Positions 27,248-36,020 are shown, counted from the stretch's first letter. The stretch is DNA of 64,000 nucleotides from Bradyrhizobium sp. CSA112 (GCF_029051645.1 NZ_JAACFS010000026.1:44705-108704); one strand, 5' to 3'. Program-made: numbers and translations. The notes: generated from the sequence alone by a model not told the origin.

Positions 27248-28642
27248 ATGCCCATTCAAGTGCTGATGCCTGCGCTGTCGCCCACCATGGAAAAGGGCAA
27301 CCTTGCGAAGTGGCTGAAGAAGGAAGGCGAGACGATCAAGTCGGGCGACGTGATCGCCGAGATCGAGACCGACAAGGCGACGATGGAAGTTGAGGCCACC
27401 GATGAGGGCACGCTCGGCAGGATCCTGATTCCGGAAGGCACCGCCGATGTCGCGGTCAATACGCCGATCGCGACCATTTTGGCCGACGGCGAGAGCGCCG
27501 CCGATCTCGGCAAGGTGAGCGCGCCGGCGCCGCAGCCGAAGGCCGCAGAATCCGCGCCATCAGCAGAAGCCAAGGCGGAGGCGCCACAGCCGAAAGCCGA
27601 GGCGAAGGCGCCGCCGGCAGCCGTCGCCGAGCCCGATCCGGAAGTGCCTGCCGGCACCGAGATGATCACCCAGACCATCCGCGAAGCCTTGCGCGACGCG
27701 ATGGCGGAAGAGATGCGCCGCGATCCTGATGTGTTCATCATGGGCGAAGAGGTCGCGGAATATCAGGGCGCCTACAAGGTCACCCAGGGTCTGCTGCAGG
27801 AATTCGGCGCGCGGCGCGTGATCGATACACCGATCACGGAGCACGGCTTTGCCGGCGTCGGGGTCGGCGCGGCGATGTCGGGACTGAAGCCGATTGTCGA
27901 GTTCATGACCTTCAATTTCGCCATGCAGGCGATCGACCAGATCATCAACTCCGCGGCCAAGACGCTGTACATGTCGGGCGGCCAGATGGGTTGCTCGATC
28001 GTGTTCCGCGGCCCGAACGGCGCCGCCGCCCGTGTCGCCGCCCAGCACAGCCAGGATTACTCGGCCTGGTACTCGCAGATCCCCGGCCTGAAGGTGATCG
28101 CGCCGTTCTCGGCCGCCGACTACAAGGGGCTGTTGAAGGCTGCGATCCGCGATCCCAACCCGGTCATCTTCCTCGAAAACGAAGTCTTGTACGGCCACAC
28201 CGGCGAGGTACCGAAGCTCGACGACTACGTGATCCCGATCGGCAAGGCGCGGATCGTGCGTTCCGGCAAGGACGTGACGCTGATCTCGTGGTCGAACGGC
28301 ATGACCTATGCGCTGAAAGCTGCCGACGAACTCGCCAAGGAAGGCATCGAGGCCGAGGTGATCGACCTGCGCACGCTGCGTCCGATGGACACCGACACCA
28401 TTGTTGCGTCGGTGAAGAAGACCGGTCGCGCGGTGACGGTGGAAGAGGGCTGGCAGCAGTCCGGCGTCGGCGCCGAGATTGCCGCCCGCATCATGGAGCA
28501 CGCCTTCGATTATCTCGACGCGCCGGTGGCACGGGTCTCCGGCAAGGACGTGCCGATGCCTTATGCCGCGAACCTCGAAAAGCTCGCATTACCCAATGTG
28601 GCCGAGGTGGTCGCGGCCGCCAAAGCCGTTTCCTATCGGTAG
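27248..28642 (+). CDS. pdhB: Pyruvate dehydrogenase E1 component, beta subunit, with N-terminal lipoyl domain
   Basis: A 464-aa E1-beta. Unlike the enterobacterial type it begins with a lipoyl domain (about 1-76) with the lipoyl-lysine in ETDKATMEVEA, then an Ala/Pro/Glu linker (about 85-135). The transketolase-type pyrimidine-binding domain has IMGEEVAEYQGAYKVTQGL and AQHSQDYSAWYSQIPGLKV, and the C-terminal domain ends near 455. Start: ATG at 27248; the frame extends six codons upstream without support. This layout is known in alphaproteobacteria. Confidence 0.97.
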   Translation: MPIQVLMPALSPTMEKGNLAKWLKKEGETIKSGDVIAEIETDKATMEVEATDEGTLGRILIPEGTADVAVNTPIATILADGESAADLGKVSAPAPQPKAAESAPSAEAKAEAPQPKAEAKAPPAAVAEPDPEVPAGTEMITQTIREALRDAMAEEMRRDPDVFIMGEEVAEYQGAYKVTQGLLQEFGARRVIDTPITEHGFAGVGVGAAMSGLKPIVEFMTFNFAMQAIDQIINSAAKTLYMSGGQMGCSIVFRGPNGAAARVAAQHSQDYSAWYSQIPGLKVIAPFSAADYKGLLKAAIRDPNPVIFLENEVLYGHTGEVPKLDDYVIPIGKARIVRSGKDVTLISWSNGMTYALKAADELAKEGIEAEVIDLRTLRPMDTDTIVASVKKTGRAVTVEEGWQQSGVGAEIAARIMEHAFDYLDAPVARVSGKDVPMPYAANLEKLALPNVAEVVAAAKAVSYR

Positions 28643-28648
28643 GTCGAT

Positions 28649-28954
28649 ATGGCCGGTCCCAACGAACAGCCGCTGCCGCCTGACGTGATCGGCCGCGAGG
28701 ACGCCGTCGAAGTTCTGCGCGCGTTCGTGGTCGACGGCGGGCTCTCGATCGCGTTCCAGCGCGCATTCGAGGAGCCTGACATGTGGGGCATGCTTCTGGT
28801 CGATATCGCGCGCCACGCTGCCCGCGCCTATGCGCGCGAGAGCGGCTACACCGAGGACGAGGCGCTGACGCGTATCGTCGAGATGTTCGAAGCCGAAATC
28901 AACCGGCCGACCGATATGGGCTCAACCACGCCCCGGTCGCAACAGGGTCACTGA
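28649..28954 (+). CDS. DUF5076-like small protein inside the PDH operon
   Basis: A 101-aa soluble acidic protein: LPPDVIGREDAVEVLRAFVVDGGLSIAF, AFEEPDMWGMLLVDIARHAARAYA and TEDEALTRIVEMFEAE. It resembles the uncharacterised DUF5076 family as I remember it. It lies 6 bp after pdhB and 2 bp before pdhC, so it must be co-expressed with the E1 and E2 subunits and may be an assembly or regulatory factor. No catalytic motif or membrane segment is visible. Confidence 0.85.
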   Translation: MAGPNEQPLPPDVIGREDAVEVLRAFVVDGGLSIAFQRAFEEPDMWGMLLVDIARHAARAYARESGYTEDEALTRIVEMFEAEINRPTDMGSTTPRSQQGH

Positions 28955-28956
28955 CA

Positions 28957-30309
28957 ATGCCGATCAACATTTTGATGCCCGCGCTGTCGCCCACGATGGA
29001 AAAGGGCAACCTTGCCAAGTGGCTCAAGAAAGAGGGCGACAAGGTCAAGTCCGGCGACGTGATCGCCGAGATCGAGACCGACAAGGCGACGATGGAAGTC
29101 GAGGCGGTCGACGAAGGCACGATCGCAAAGATCCTGGTGCCCGAGGGCACGCAGGATGTCCCGGTCAACAATATCATCGCGGTCATGGCCGGCGAGGGTG
29201 AGGACGTGAAGGCGGCCGGCGCGGGTGCAGGCGCTGCGCCCGCACCGAAGCCCGCTGAAGCACCTAAAGCTGCTGAGGCACCTAAGCCCGCTGCGGCTAC
29301 ATCTGCACCGGCTCCTGCAACCGGACCGACGCAGGCTGCCGCGCCGCAGGCGGCGGCTTCCGCTTCGCAAGCCAATGGTCACGCGCGCATCTTCTCGTCG
29401 CCGCTCGCCCGCCGCCTCGCCAAGGACGCCGGCATTGATCTTTCGCGGATCAACGGCTCGGGCCCGCATGGCCGCGTCGTCGCCCGCGACGTCGAGGACG
29501 CCAAGTCCGGCAAGGGCCTGAAGGCGCCGGCTGCCGCGCCCGCTGCGGGGCCGAGCATCGCGCCCGGGATGTCGGACAAGCAGATTCTGGCGCTGTTCGA
29601 GGAGGGATCCTACGAGATCGTGCCGCATGACGGCATGCGCCGCACCATTGCGCAAAGGCTCACCGCATCGGTGCAGACCGTGCCGGTTTTCTACCTGACG
29701 ATGGATTGCGACATCGGCAAGCTCCTGGTCGCCCGCGAGGAGATCAACGGCGCAGCGCCAAAGGACAAGGAAAAGAAGCCGCTCTACAAGCTCTCGGTGA
29801 ACGATTTCGTCATCAAGGCAATGGCGATCGCGCTGCAGCGGATTCCGAATTGCAATGTGAGCTGGACCGAAGGCGGCATGCTCAAGCACAAGCATTCCGA
29901 CATCGGCGTTGCGGTGGCGATGCCCGGCGGCCTGATCACGCCGATCATCCGCAAGGCGGAAACCAAGACGCTGTCGACGATCTCGTCCGAGATGAAGGAT
30001 TATGCGGCGCGCGCTCGGGCGCGCAAGCTCAAGCCGGAGGAATACCAGGGCGGCACCACGGCGGTATCCAACCTCGGCATGTACGGCATCAACCACTTCA
30101 CCGCCGTGATCAACCCGCCGCATGCCACGATCCTGGCGGTCGGCACCAGCGAGGAGCGTCCGGTGGTCCGCGGCGGCAAAATCGAGATCGCGCAGATGAT
30201 GAGCGTGACGCTCTCGTGCGATCACCGCGCCATCGACGGCGCGCTTGGCGCCGAGCTGATCGGAGCATTCAAGCAGTTGATCGAAAACCCCGTGATGATG
30301 ATGGTGTAG
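28957..30309 (+). CDS. pdhC: Dihydrolipoamide acetyltransferase (PDH E2)
   Basis: The E2 core of the PDH complex transfers acetyl from lipoyl-lysine to CoA. The protein is 450 aa: one lipoyl domain (about 1-76, ETDKATMEVEA), an Ala/Pro/Lys linker, a peripheral-subunit-binding domain (about 145-182, FSSPLARRLAKDAGIDLSRI) and the catalytic domain with His423 and Asp427 in CDHRAIDG. The ATG at 28957 is 2 bp after the DUF5076 stop. The lipoyl-domain DNA shares a 47-bp identical run with pdhB. Confidence 0.97.
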   Translation: MPINILMPALSPTMEKGNLAKWLKKEGDKVKSGDVIAEIETDKATMEVEAVDEGTIAKILVPEGTQDVPVNNIIAVMAGEGEDVKAAGAGAGAAPAPKPAEAPKAAEAPKPAAATSAPAPATGPTQAAAPQAAASASQANGHARIFSSPLARRLAKDAGIDLSRINGSGPHGRVVARDVEDAKSGKGLKAPAAAPAAGPSIAPGMSDKQILALFEEGSYEIVPHDGMRRTIAQRLTASVQTVPVFYLTMDCDIGKLLVAREEINGAAPKDKEKKPLYKLSVNDFVIKAMAIALQRIPNCNVSWTEGGMLKHKHSDIGVAVAMPGGLITPIIRKAETKTLSTISSEMKDYAARARARKLKPEEYQGGTTAVSNLGMYGINHFTAVINPPHATILAVGTSEERPVVRGGKIEIAQMMSVTLSCDHRAIDGALGAELIGAFKQLIENPVMMMV

Positions 30310-30327
30310 GACGAGGGTAACCCGCAC

Positions 30328-30409
30328 CGTCATTGCGAGCGCAGCGAAGCAATCCGTCTCTCCGGCGACAAGGTGGATTGCTTCGTCGCAAGGGCTCCTC
30401 GCAATGACG
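30328..30409. repeat. Palindromic intergenic repeat, family A, copy 2
   Basis: Begins CGTCATTGCGAGCGCAGCG and ends CTCCTCGCAATGACG, about 82 bp, with internal AAGCAATCC / GGATTGCTT arms. It can fold into one long hairpin in the 139-bp spacer between pdhC and lpdA, where it may act as a transcript end or stabiliser. Confidence 0.88.
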
Positions 30410-30448
30410 GAAGAACGGTGTCGCACGATGGCAACGAGTGCATAACCA

Positions 30449-31867
30449 ATGGCCGATACTTCCTTCGACGTCATCATCATCGGCTCCGGCCCCGGCGGCT
30501 ATGTCACCGCGATCCGCGCGGCCCAGCTCGGTTTCAAGACGGCGATCATCGAGAAATCCTATCTCGGCGGCATCTGCCTGAACTGGGGCTGCATCCCGAC
30601 GAAGGCGCTGTTACGCTCGGCCGAAATCTATCACTACATGCAGCACGCCAAGGATTACGGGCTTTCCGCCGAGAAAGTGTCGTTCGATCCGAAGGCTGTG
30701 GTGCAACGCTCGCGCGGCGTATCGAAGCGGCTGAACGACGGCGTCGGCTTCCTGATGAAGAAGAACAAGGTGACCGTCATCTGGGGCGACGCATCGATCG
30801 ATGCGCCTGGCAAGGTCACGGTGAAGAAATCCGCCGTGGAGGCGCCGAAAGGCGCGCTGGGCGAGGGCGCCTATCAGGCCAAGCACATGATCCTTGCCAC
30901 CGGCGCGCGGCCGCGCGTGCTGCCGGGGCTTGAGCCCGACAAGAAGCTGGTCTGGACCTATTTCGAGGCGATGGTACCGGAGCGGATGCCAAAGTCGCTG
31001 CTCGTGGTCGGCTCCGGCGCGATCGGCATCGAGTTCGCCTCGTTCTTCCACACCATGGGTGCCGATGTCACCGTGGTCGAGGTGCTGCCGCAGATCCTTC
31101 CGGTCGAGGATGAGGAAATCGCAGGCCTTGCGCGCAAGCGGTTTGAAAAGCAAGGCATCAAGATTCTCAGCAACACCAAGGTCACAAAACTGGAGAAGAA
31201 GGCCGACAGCGTCGTCGCCACCATCGACGACGGCAAGAAGCCGCAAACGGTCGAGTTCGAGCGGGTGATCTCGGCGGTCGGCGTGGTCGGCAATATCGAG
31301 GGGCTCGGCTTGGAAAAACTCGGCGTCAAGACTGACCGTGGCGTCGTCGTGATAGACGGCTACGGCAAGACCAACGTTCCCGGCATCTACGCCATCGGCG
31401 ACGTCGCAGGTCCCCCGATGCTGGCGCACAAGGCCGAGCATGAAGGCGTGGTCTGCATCGAGGCCATCAAGGGCCTGCATCCGCACGCCACAGACAAGAA
31501 CCTGATTCCCGGCTGCACCTATTGTCACCCGCAGATTGCCTCCGTGGGACTGACTGAGGCTCGGGCGAAAGAGGGCGGCCGCGAGATCCGCGTCGGCCGT
31601 TTCCCCTTCGTCGGCAACGGCAAGGCGATCGCGCTCGGCGAGGATCAGGGCCTGGTCAAGGTGATCTTCGACAAGAAGACCGGCCAGTTGCTCGGCGCGC
31701 ACATGATCGGCGCGGAGGTCACCGAGCTGATCCAGGGCTATGTGGTCGCCATGAACCTGGAGACAACGGAAGAAGAGCTGATGCACACCGTGTTTCCGCA
31801 TCCGACGCTCTCGGAAATGATGAAGGAAGCCGTGCTCGATGCCTATGGGCGTGTGCTGAATATCTAG
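30449..31867 (+). CDS. lpdA: Dihydrolipoamide dehydrogenase (E3)
   Basis: E3 reoxidises dihydrolipoyl groups of the PDH complex with FAD and NAD. The protein is 472 aa. The FAD loop is IIGSGPGGYV, the redox disulfide Cys43-Cys48 is in GGICLNWGCIPTK, the NAD loop VVGSGAIGIEFASFF and the FAD-domain motif VPGIYAIGDVAG. The catalytic His lies in FPHPTLSE near the C-terminus. It follows pdhC by 139 bp, with a family A repeat in between. Confidence 0.97.
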   Translation: MADTSFDVIIIGSGPGGYVTAIRAAQLGFKTAIIEKSYLGGICLNWGCIPTKALLRSAEIYHYMQHAKDYGLSAEKVSFDPKAVVQRSRGVSKRLNDGVGFLMKKNKVTVIWGDASIDAPGKVTVKKSAVEAPKGALGEGAYQAKHMILATGARPRVLPGLEPDKKLVWTYFEAMVPERMPKSLLVVGSGAIGIEFASFFHTMGADVTVVEVLPQILPVEDEEIAGLARKRFEKQGIKILSNTKVTKLEKKADSVVATIDDGKKPQTVEFERVISAVGVVGNIEGLGLEKLGVKTDRGVVVIDGYGKTNVPGIYAIGDVAGPPMLAHKAEHEGVVCIEAIKGLHPHATDKNLIPGCTYCHPQIASVGLTEARAKEGGREIRVGRFPFVGNGKAIALGEDQGLVKVIFDKKTGQLLGAHMIGAEVTELIQGYVVAMNLETTEEELMHTVFPHPTLSEMMKEAVLDAYGRVLNI

Positions 31868-31880
31868 CCTAGTCCCTAAC

Positions 31881-31969
31881 CGTCATGCGCGGGCTTGACC
31901 CGCGCATCCATCGCGCTTCACAAGAGTCTTGCGAAGAAGATGGATTGCCGGGTCGAGCCCGGCAATGAC
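31881..31969. repeat. Palindromic intergenic repeat, family B
   Basis: CGTCATGCGCGGGCTTGACC, then CGCGCATCCATC, and at the other end GGATTGCCGGGTCGAGCCC then GGCAATGAC: two nested inverted arms over 89 bp. It lies between lpdA and the threonine synthase. The frame of the latter is open through it, which is why a start inside the repeat was not chosen. Confidence 0.8.
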
Positions 31970-31991
31970 AAGCAAACCAGAAAGAACAGTT

Positions 31992-33233
31992 GTGAAAGAC
32001 AACGACAATCTGACAATCGAACGCCCGACGTTCGTGACCCACCTCGAATGCGCGATGGAAGGCGATCATTACGCCGCCGACCAGATCCATAATCTTTCGA
32101 AAGCGGGCAAGCCGCTGCTGGTGCGCTACGACCTGTCGGGCGTGAAGAAGGCGCTGACCAAGGAGGCCCTGGCGCAGCGTCCCGCCGACATGTGGCGCTA
32201 CCGCGAGTTGCTGCCGGTGCGGAAGGTGACCGACATCGTCAGCCTCGGCGAGATCATGACGCCGCTCGTTCGCCTACAGAGGCTTGCGAAGAAACTCGGC
32301 GGCGGCGAGATCATCGTAAAAGACGAGGGACGGTTGCCGACCGGCTCGTTCAAGGCGCGCGGCCTGGTGATGGCGGTGTCGATGGGCAAGGCGCTTGGCA
32401 TCAAGCACATGGCAATGCCGACCAACGGCAATGCCGGCGCGGCGCTGGCGGCCTACGCCACTTCCTGCGGCATCAAGACAACGATCTTCTGCCCGGCCGA
32501 TACGCCGGAAGTGAACGTCAGCGAGATTGAGTTGCAGGGCGCCACCGTCTACCGCGTTAACGGGCTGATCGACGACTGCGGCAAGATCGTCGGCGAGGGC
32601 AAGGCCAAGGCTGGCTGGTTCGATACCTCGACGCTGAAGGAGCCCTACCGGATCGAAGGCAAGAAGACGATGGGGCTCGAGCTCGCCGAGCAGCTTGGCT
32701 GGGAAATGCCTGACGTGATCTTCTATCCGACCGGCGGCGGTACCGGCCTGATCGGAATGTGGAAAGCTTTTGCCGAACTCGAAACCATCGGCTTCATCGG
32801 CGCGAAGCGCCCGCGGATGGTGGCGGTGCAGGCGTCGGGCTGCGCGCCGATGGTGCGTGCTTTTGAAGCAGGCACCGAACATGCGCCGCGCTGGGAGGAC
32901 GCCCACACCATCGCGTCGGGCATTCGCGTACCGCAGGCGGTCGGAGATTTTCTGATCCTGCGCGCGGTCCGCGAGAGCAAGGGATTTGCGATTGCGGTGC
33001 CGGACGAGAAGATTTCTGCTGCGCTCAACGAAGTGGCGCGCGAAGAAGGCCTGCTGTTGTGCCCGGAGGGCGCGGCCACTTACGCCGCCTACCAGCAAAG
33101 CCTTGCCGACGGCCGCGTGACGAAAAATGATCGCGTGATGCTGTTCAATTGCGCCACAGGGCTTAAATATCCGCTGCCGCCGGTCACGCGTACGCTCGAT
33201 CGACATCAACCGATCGACTACGCGAAGCTGTAA
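31992..33233 (+). CDS. Threonine synthase (PLP-dependent fold II)
   Basis: A 413-aa PLP enzyme; threonine synthase converts O-phosphohomoserine to threonine. The lysine that binds PLP is in PTGSFKARG, the phosphate cup is PTGGGTGLIG, and NGNAGAALAAYA is the substrate loop. The N-terminus has FVTHLECAMEGDHYAADQIH, which recalls the Cys-containing knob of one threonine synthase branch but lacks its second Cys. The GTG at 31992 is the most reasonable start; an ATG 27 bp upstream lies in a repeat. Whether it is the main threonine synthase of the cell cannot be judged here. Confidence 0.85.
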   Translation: MKDNDNLTIERPTFVTHLECAMEGDHYAADQIHNLSKAGKPLLVRYDLSGVKKALTKEALAQRPADMWRYRELLPVRKVTDIVSLGEIMTPLVRLQRLAKKLGGGEIIVKDEGRLPTGSFKARGLVMAVSMGKALGIKHMAMPTNGNAGAALAAYATSCGIKTTIFCPADTPEVNVSEIELQGATVYRVNGLIDDCGKIVGEGKAKAGWFDTSTLKEPYRIEGKKTMGLELAEQLGWEMPDVIFYPTGGGTGLIGMWKAFAELETIGFIGAKRPRMVAVQASGCAPMVRAFEAGTEHAPRWEDAHTIASGIRVPQAVGDFLILRAVRESKGFAIAVPDEKISAALNEVAREEGLLLCPEGAATYAAYQQSLADGRVTKNDRVMLFNCATGLKYPLPPVTRTLDRHQPIDYAKL

Positions 33234-33236
33234 GGT

Positions 33237-33340
33237 CCTCATCCTGAGGAGGCGCAATGCGCCGTCTCGAAGGATGGCCGCGAGTCCGGCGGCCTCGTGG
33301 TTCGAGGAGCGCGGCGTTGCCGCGCTCCTCGCCGTGAGGG
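33237..33340. repeat. Palindromic intergenic repeat, family C, copy 1
   Basis: Begins CCTCATCCTGAGGAGGCGC, contains CGTCTCGAAGGATGGCCGC and GTGGTTCGAGGAGCGCGG, and ends CGCTCCTCGCCGTGAGGG, about 104 bp. A related copy is at 43240-43383. It sits between the threonine synthase and the Bug-receptor gene. Confidence 0.8.
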
Positions 33341-33366
33341 GTGAAATGGCGCCTTGGAGGAAGCAC

Positions 33367-34338
33367 ATGCGTAGAATGGTTTTGGCCGCCTTGTTCGCGA
33401 CGCTGGCATTTTCCGGCTCCGCCATCGCGCAAAATTTTCCTTCGCGCGCTGTCACCATCATCGTTCCGTTCTCGGCGGGCGGTCCATCGGACGCGATGGC
33501 GCGGATACTCGCCGAACGCATGAAGACTACGCTCGGCGAGCAGGTCCTGGTCGAGAATGTGACGGGAGCAGGCGGTTCGGTCGGCGTCGGTCGCGCGGTG
33601 CGCTCGGCTCCTGACGGCTACACCGTCAGCTTCGGCCACCTCGGCACCCACGTCGCCAATGGCGCGATCTACAAACTCGGCTACGATCTCGTCACCGATC
33701 TCGAACCGGTCGCGTTGCTGCCGAGCAACCCGATGATCATCGTCAGCAAGAACGCGGTGCCCGCCAAATCGCTGAAGGAATTCATCGCCTGGCTGAAGAC
33801 GCAGCCGTCGCCGCCGACCGCCGGCACCGCTGGCGCTGGCTCCGGAAGCCATATTGCCGGGCTCTATTTCGAAAACGTCGCCGGCGTCAAACTGCAATAT
33901 GTGCCGTATCGCGGCACCGGACCCGCAATGAACGATCTCGTCGCCGGCCAGATCGATATGATCGTCGACCAGACCTCCAACTCGATCGGGCAGGTGCGCG
34001 CAGGCAACATCCGCGCCTATGCCATCACGGACTCTAAGCGCGTAGAGTCTGCTTCCGACATTCCGACCGTCGACGAGGCGGGGTTGCCTGGATTCCACAT
34101 GACGCTGTGGTCCGGCCTTTGGGTCCCCAAGGGCACGCCAAAGGACGTCGTCGCAAAGCTGAATGCCGCGGCGGTTGACGCCCTGAATGATTCGGCCGTG
34201 CGCAAGCAGCTCGAAAACCTCGGTCTGCAGATGCCCCCAAAGGACAAGCTCGCGCCCGAAGCGCTCGGCACCTGGCAAAAGGCCGAAATTGCAAAATGGT
34301 GGCCGATGATCAAGGCCGCCAACGTCAAGGTGGACTAG
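33367..34338 (+). CDS. Bug/TctC-family periplasmic solute-binding protein (orphan)
   Basis: A 323-aa exported receptor of the tripartite tricarboxylate transport (TTT) superfamily. Signal peptide about 1-20 (ending SAIAQ), then PSRAVTIIVPFSAGGPSDAMARI, the family's phosphate-like binding loop, VENVTGAGGSVG and VPYRGTGPAMNDLVAGQID. No tctA/tctB membrane genes are nearby, as is common for this expanded family. Start ATG 33367 with GGAGG 8 nt upstream. A decayed relative of its C-terminal end is found at 38542-38660. Confidence 0.92.
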   Translation: MRRMVLAALFATLAFSGSAIAQNFPSRAVTIIVPFSAGGPSDAMARILAERMKTTLGEQVLVENVTGAGGSVGVGRAVRSAPDGYTVSFGHLGTHVANGAIYKLGYDLVTDLEPVALLPSNPMIIVSKNAVPAKSLKEFIAWLKTQPSPPTAGTAGAGSGSHIAGLYFENVAGVKLQYVPYRGTGPAMNDLVAGQIDMIVDQTSNSIGQVRAGNIRAYAITDSKRVESASDIPTVDEAGLPGFHMTLWSGLWVPKGTPKDVVAKLNAAAVDALNDSAVRKQLENLGLQMPPKDKLAPEALGTWQKAEIAKWWPMIKAANVKVD

Positions 34339-34434
34339 CTCCCGATCCGCACGCGGATGAATGTGCAAGACCGGGGACGGGGAACCTACCGGTAGCGCGG
34401 ACGTTAACGCTTCGATAGGTATACGGAGCGCGCA

Positions 34435-34599
34435 ATGGCTGATAATGACAACCGATCCAAGGGCACAATCGGACTCATTCTCGGCGGAATCATCGCGGCG
34501 GCCGCCGCTGCATTCATTCTCACCGGCGGGGAATTGGGCGGAGTTAAAGAAGTGACCAGCGATTCTGATCTTCCGCCGGTCGCGCCCGGAAAGAAATAG
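34435..34599 (+). CDS. 54-aa single-TM peptide
   Basis: Starts MADNDNRSKGTIGL, then a hydrophobic Ile/Ala/Gly segment (about 11-29, GTIGLILGGIIAAAAAAFIL) and a polar tail ending PPVAPGKK. The ATG at 34435 has GGAG about 6 nt upstream. It looks like a real small membrane protein: the reading frame is short but well formed with a sensible ribosome site. Function unknown. It is upstream of the disrupted region that starts at about 34.6 kb. Confidence 0.65.
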   Translation: MADNDNRSKGTIGLILGGIIAAAAAAFILTGGELGGVKEVTSDSDLPPVAPGKK

Positions 34600-34727
34600 C
34601 GTGGATCACTAGTTCGTCATGTGCGATTGGCTCCGACTGGAACCCCCAGTTTGAGTTGGTAGGAGTGACATCATCTCCATGACGCAACGTCGTTCCTCAA
34701 GACTTCGCCGTTGCAGGTATCTTGTAT

Positions 34728-35624
34728 CTACGTATCGCCAGCACTGGGCTCGAACGGACCCGGTTCGGAGAAGCCCTCGATCGATTCGACCTTTGCGTAG
34801 TTCTCGGCGATGCTCTCGGGGGTCAGATGTGGATCGTAGAAGCCAGGCCCCATGACGATAGCGATACGTTGGATTGCTCCGGCTCCCACGTTGTAGATCC
34901 TGTTCGTCTCCGAACAACTATCGCTTGCCAGCCAGACGATCGCTGGCGCAACAGCCTCAACCGGCATGGCGGCTCTTCCATCTGCTTCAGACAAGCGCGA
35001 TCCTGCGGCCGGGTGCATTCTCGTGTACGCGATTGGCGAAATGGTGTTCACGAGAATCCCGTGCTCAGCGCCTTCTAGTGCAAGAATGCGCATCAATCCG
35101 ACTACTGCGCACTTGGCCGCCGCATAGGTGGCTTGGCCACGTAATCCGAACAGGCCGCTGACTGACGTCGTGAGGATGATCTTCCCATAGCGCTGTGCGA
35201 CCATATAGGGCCAGGCGGCCTTCACCGTGTTGACGGGCCCGCCGAGGTGCACGCGCCAATAGTGATCGAAATCGTCAAGGGTGGCGTCCTCGAATAGCTG
35301 GCTTCCGAGGATACCAGCGTTGTTCACGAGAAGGTCTATTCTCCCGAAACGCTCGATGGTCGTCGCGATCAGGTCACTGCCACCTTCGGGGGTGGAAACA
35401 TCGCTGTCATTCGCGATTGCCTCGCCTCCATGTGACCGAATGAGGTCGGCCACCTGTTCCGCTATCATGGAGTCCTTCCCGGATCCCGATACGTCGGTGC
35501 CCAGGTCGTTCACCACGACCCGGGCACCGCGTTCGGCGAGAAGTTCGACGTGTGCCCGCCCCAGCCCGCGGCCTGCCCCGGTCACAACCGCGACCTTCCC
35601 CTCTAACGAAATTCGTTCAGTCAT
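34728..35624 (-). CDS. SDR-family oxidoreductase
   Basis: A 298-aa short-chain dehydrogenase. The NAD(P) loop is TGAGRGLGRAH, NNAGILG follows, the active-site Ser is in TTSVSGLFGLRGQA and the Tyr/Lys pair in YAAAK. The N-terminal VTGAGRGLGRAHVELLAERGARVVV and NDLGTDVSG are typical of 17-beta-HSD4/MFE-like acyl dehydrogenase SDRs. The ATG at 35624 has GAGGA 7 nt upstream and is preferred to the frame start at 35645. It is flanked by transposase remnants, and its codon choice looks less GC-biased than its neighbours', suggesting acquisition. Confidence 0.88.
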   Translation of the reverse strand: MTERISLEGKVAVVTGAGRGLGRAHVELLAERGARVVVNDLGTDVSGSGKDSMIAEQVADLIRSHGGEAIANDSDVSTPEGGSDLIATTIERFGRIDLLVNNAGILGSQLFEDATLDDFDHYWRVHLGGPVNTVKAAWPYMVAQRYGKIILTTSVSGLFGLRGQATYAAAKCAVVGLMRILALEGAEHGILVNTISPIAYTRMHPAAGSRLSEADGRAAMPVEAVAPAIVWLASDSCSETNRIYNVGAGAIQRIAIVMGPGFYDPHLTPESIAENYAKVESIEGFSEPGPFEPSAGDT

Positions 35625-35648
35625 CTCGTTATCCTCTTCCGACAAGCA

Positions 35649-35905
35649 TCAACCAAGGGCTTGTAACGAAATAAGCGCTTCACTGTGCGGAGCGTAGCGG
35701 GAGTACGTGTAGTTCGAGTTTGGATGGAACGCGTCGTATCGTATGCTGATGGCGGCGAGTTGGGCGTCGGAGATCTTGCCGCCTTTCGGATAGCTGCCGG
35801 CGCCGATGTCGTAGGAGAAGGCGAGCATGCGTGGCTCGACTCGGTTCCACTTGCCGGTACAGGGCGGGTGGTGGACGACGATGCAGATGGCCAGGCCAGT
35901 TTGGT
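35649..35905 (-). pseudogene. ISAzo13-type transposase remnant, C-terminal part
   Basis: On the minus strand the translation contains GKWNRVEPRMLAFS, then YPKGGKISDAQLAAISI and AFHPNSNYTYS. These match the end of ISAzo13/Rhodopirellula-type DDE transposases as I know them (SKWNKIEHRLFSF ... YPKGIKVSDAELAAV ... WNYT). The stretch between RMLAFS and YPKG is missing, so there is an internal deletion. No start or full-length domain remains. An inverted piece of the same transposase lies next to it. Confidence 0.6.
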
Positions 35906-35926
35906 GCGATCGAAGCTTCCGACGGG

Positions 35927-36020
35927 GCGGCCAACCAGCGATTTCGGTCGACACCAAAAAGAAGGAGCTGGTCGGTGACTTCAAGAACAGCGGCCGGGAG
36001 CTGCGGCGCAAGGCCGGCCC
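35927..36020 (+). pseudogene. ISAzo13-type transposase remnant, central part, opposite orientation
   Basis: The plus strand reads QPAISVDTKKKELVGDFKNS followed by GRELRRK. The motif VDTKKKELVGDFKN is the hallmark central segment of ISAzo13-family transposases. It faces the C-terminal remnant head-on, so the element has been broken and inverted. It stops about 20 bp before the end of the lytic transglycosylase gene. Confidence 0.65.

Noticed and set aside
28948..30480. A 510-codon open frame on the minus strand opposite pdhC
   Set aside because: Shadow of pdhC; composition rich in Arg, His and Asp and no family features.
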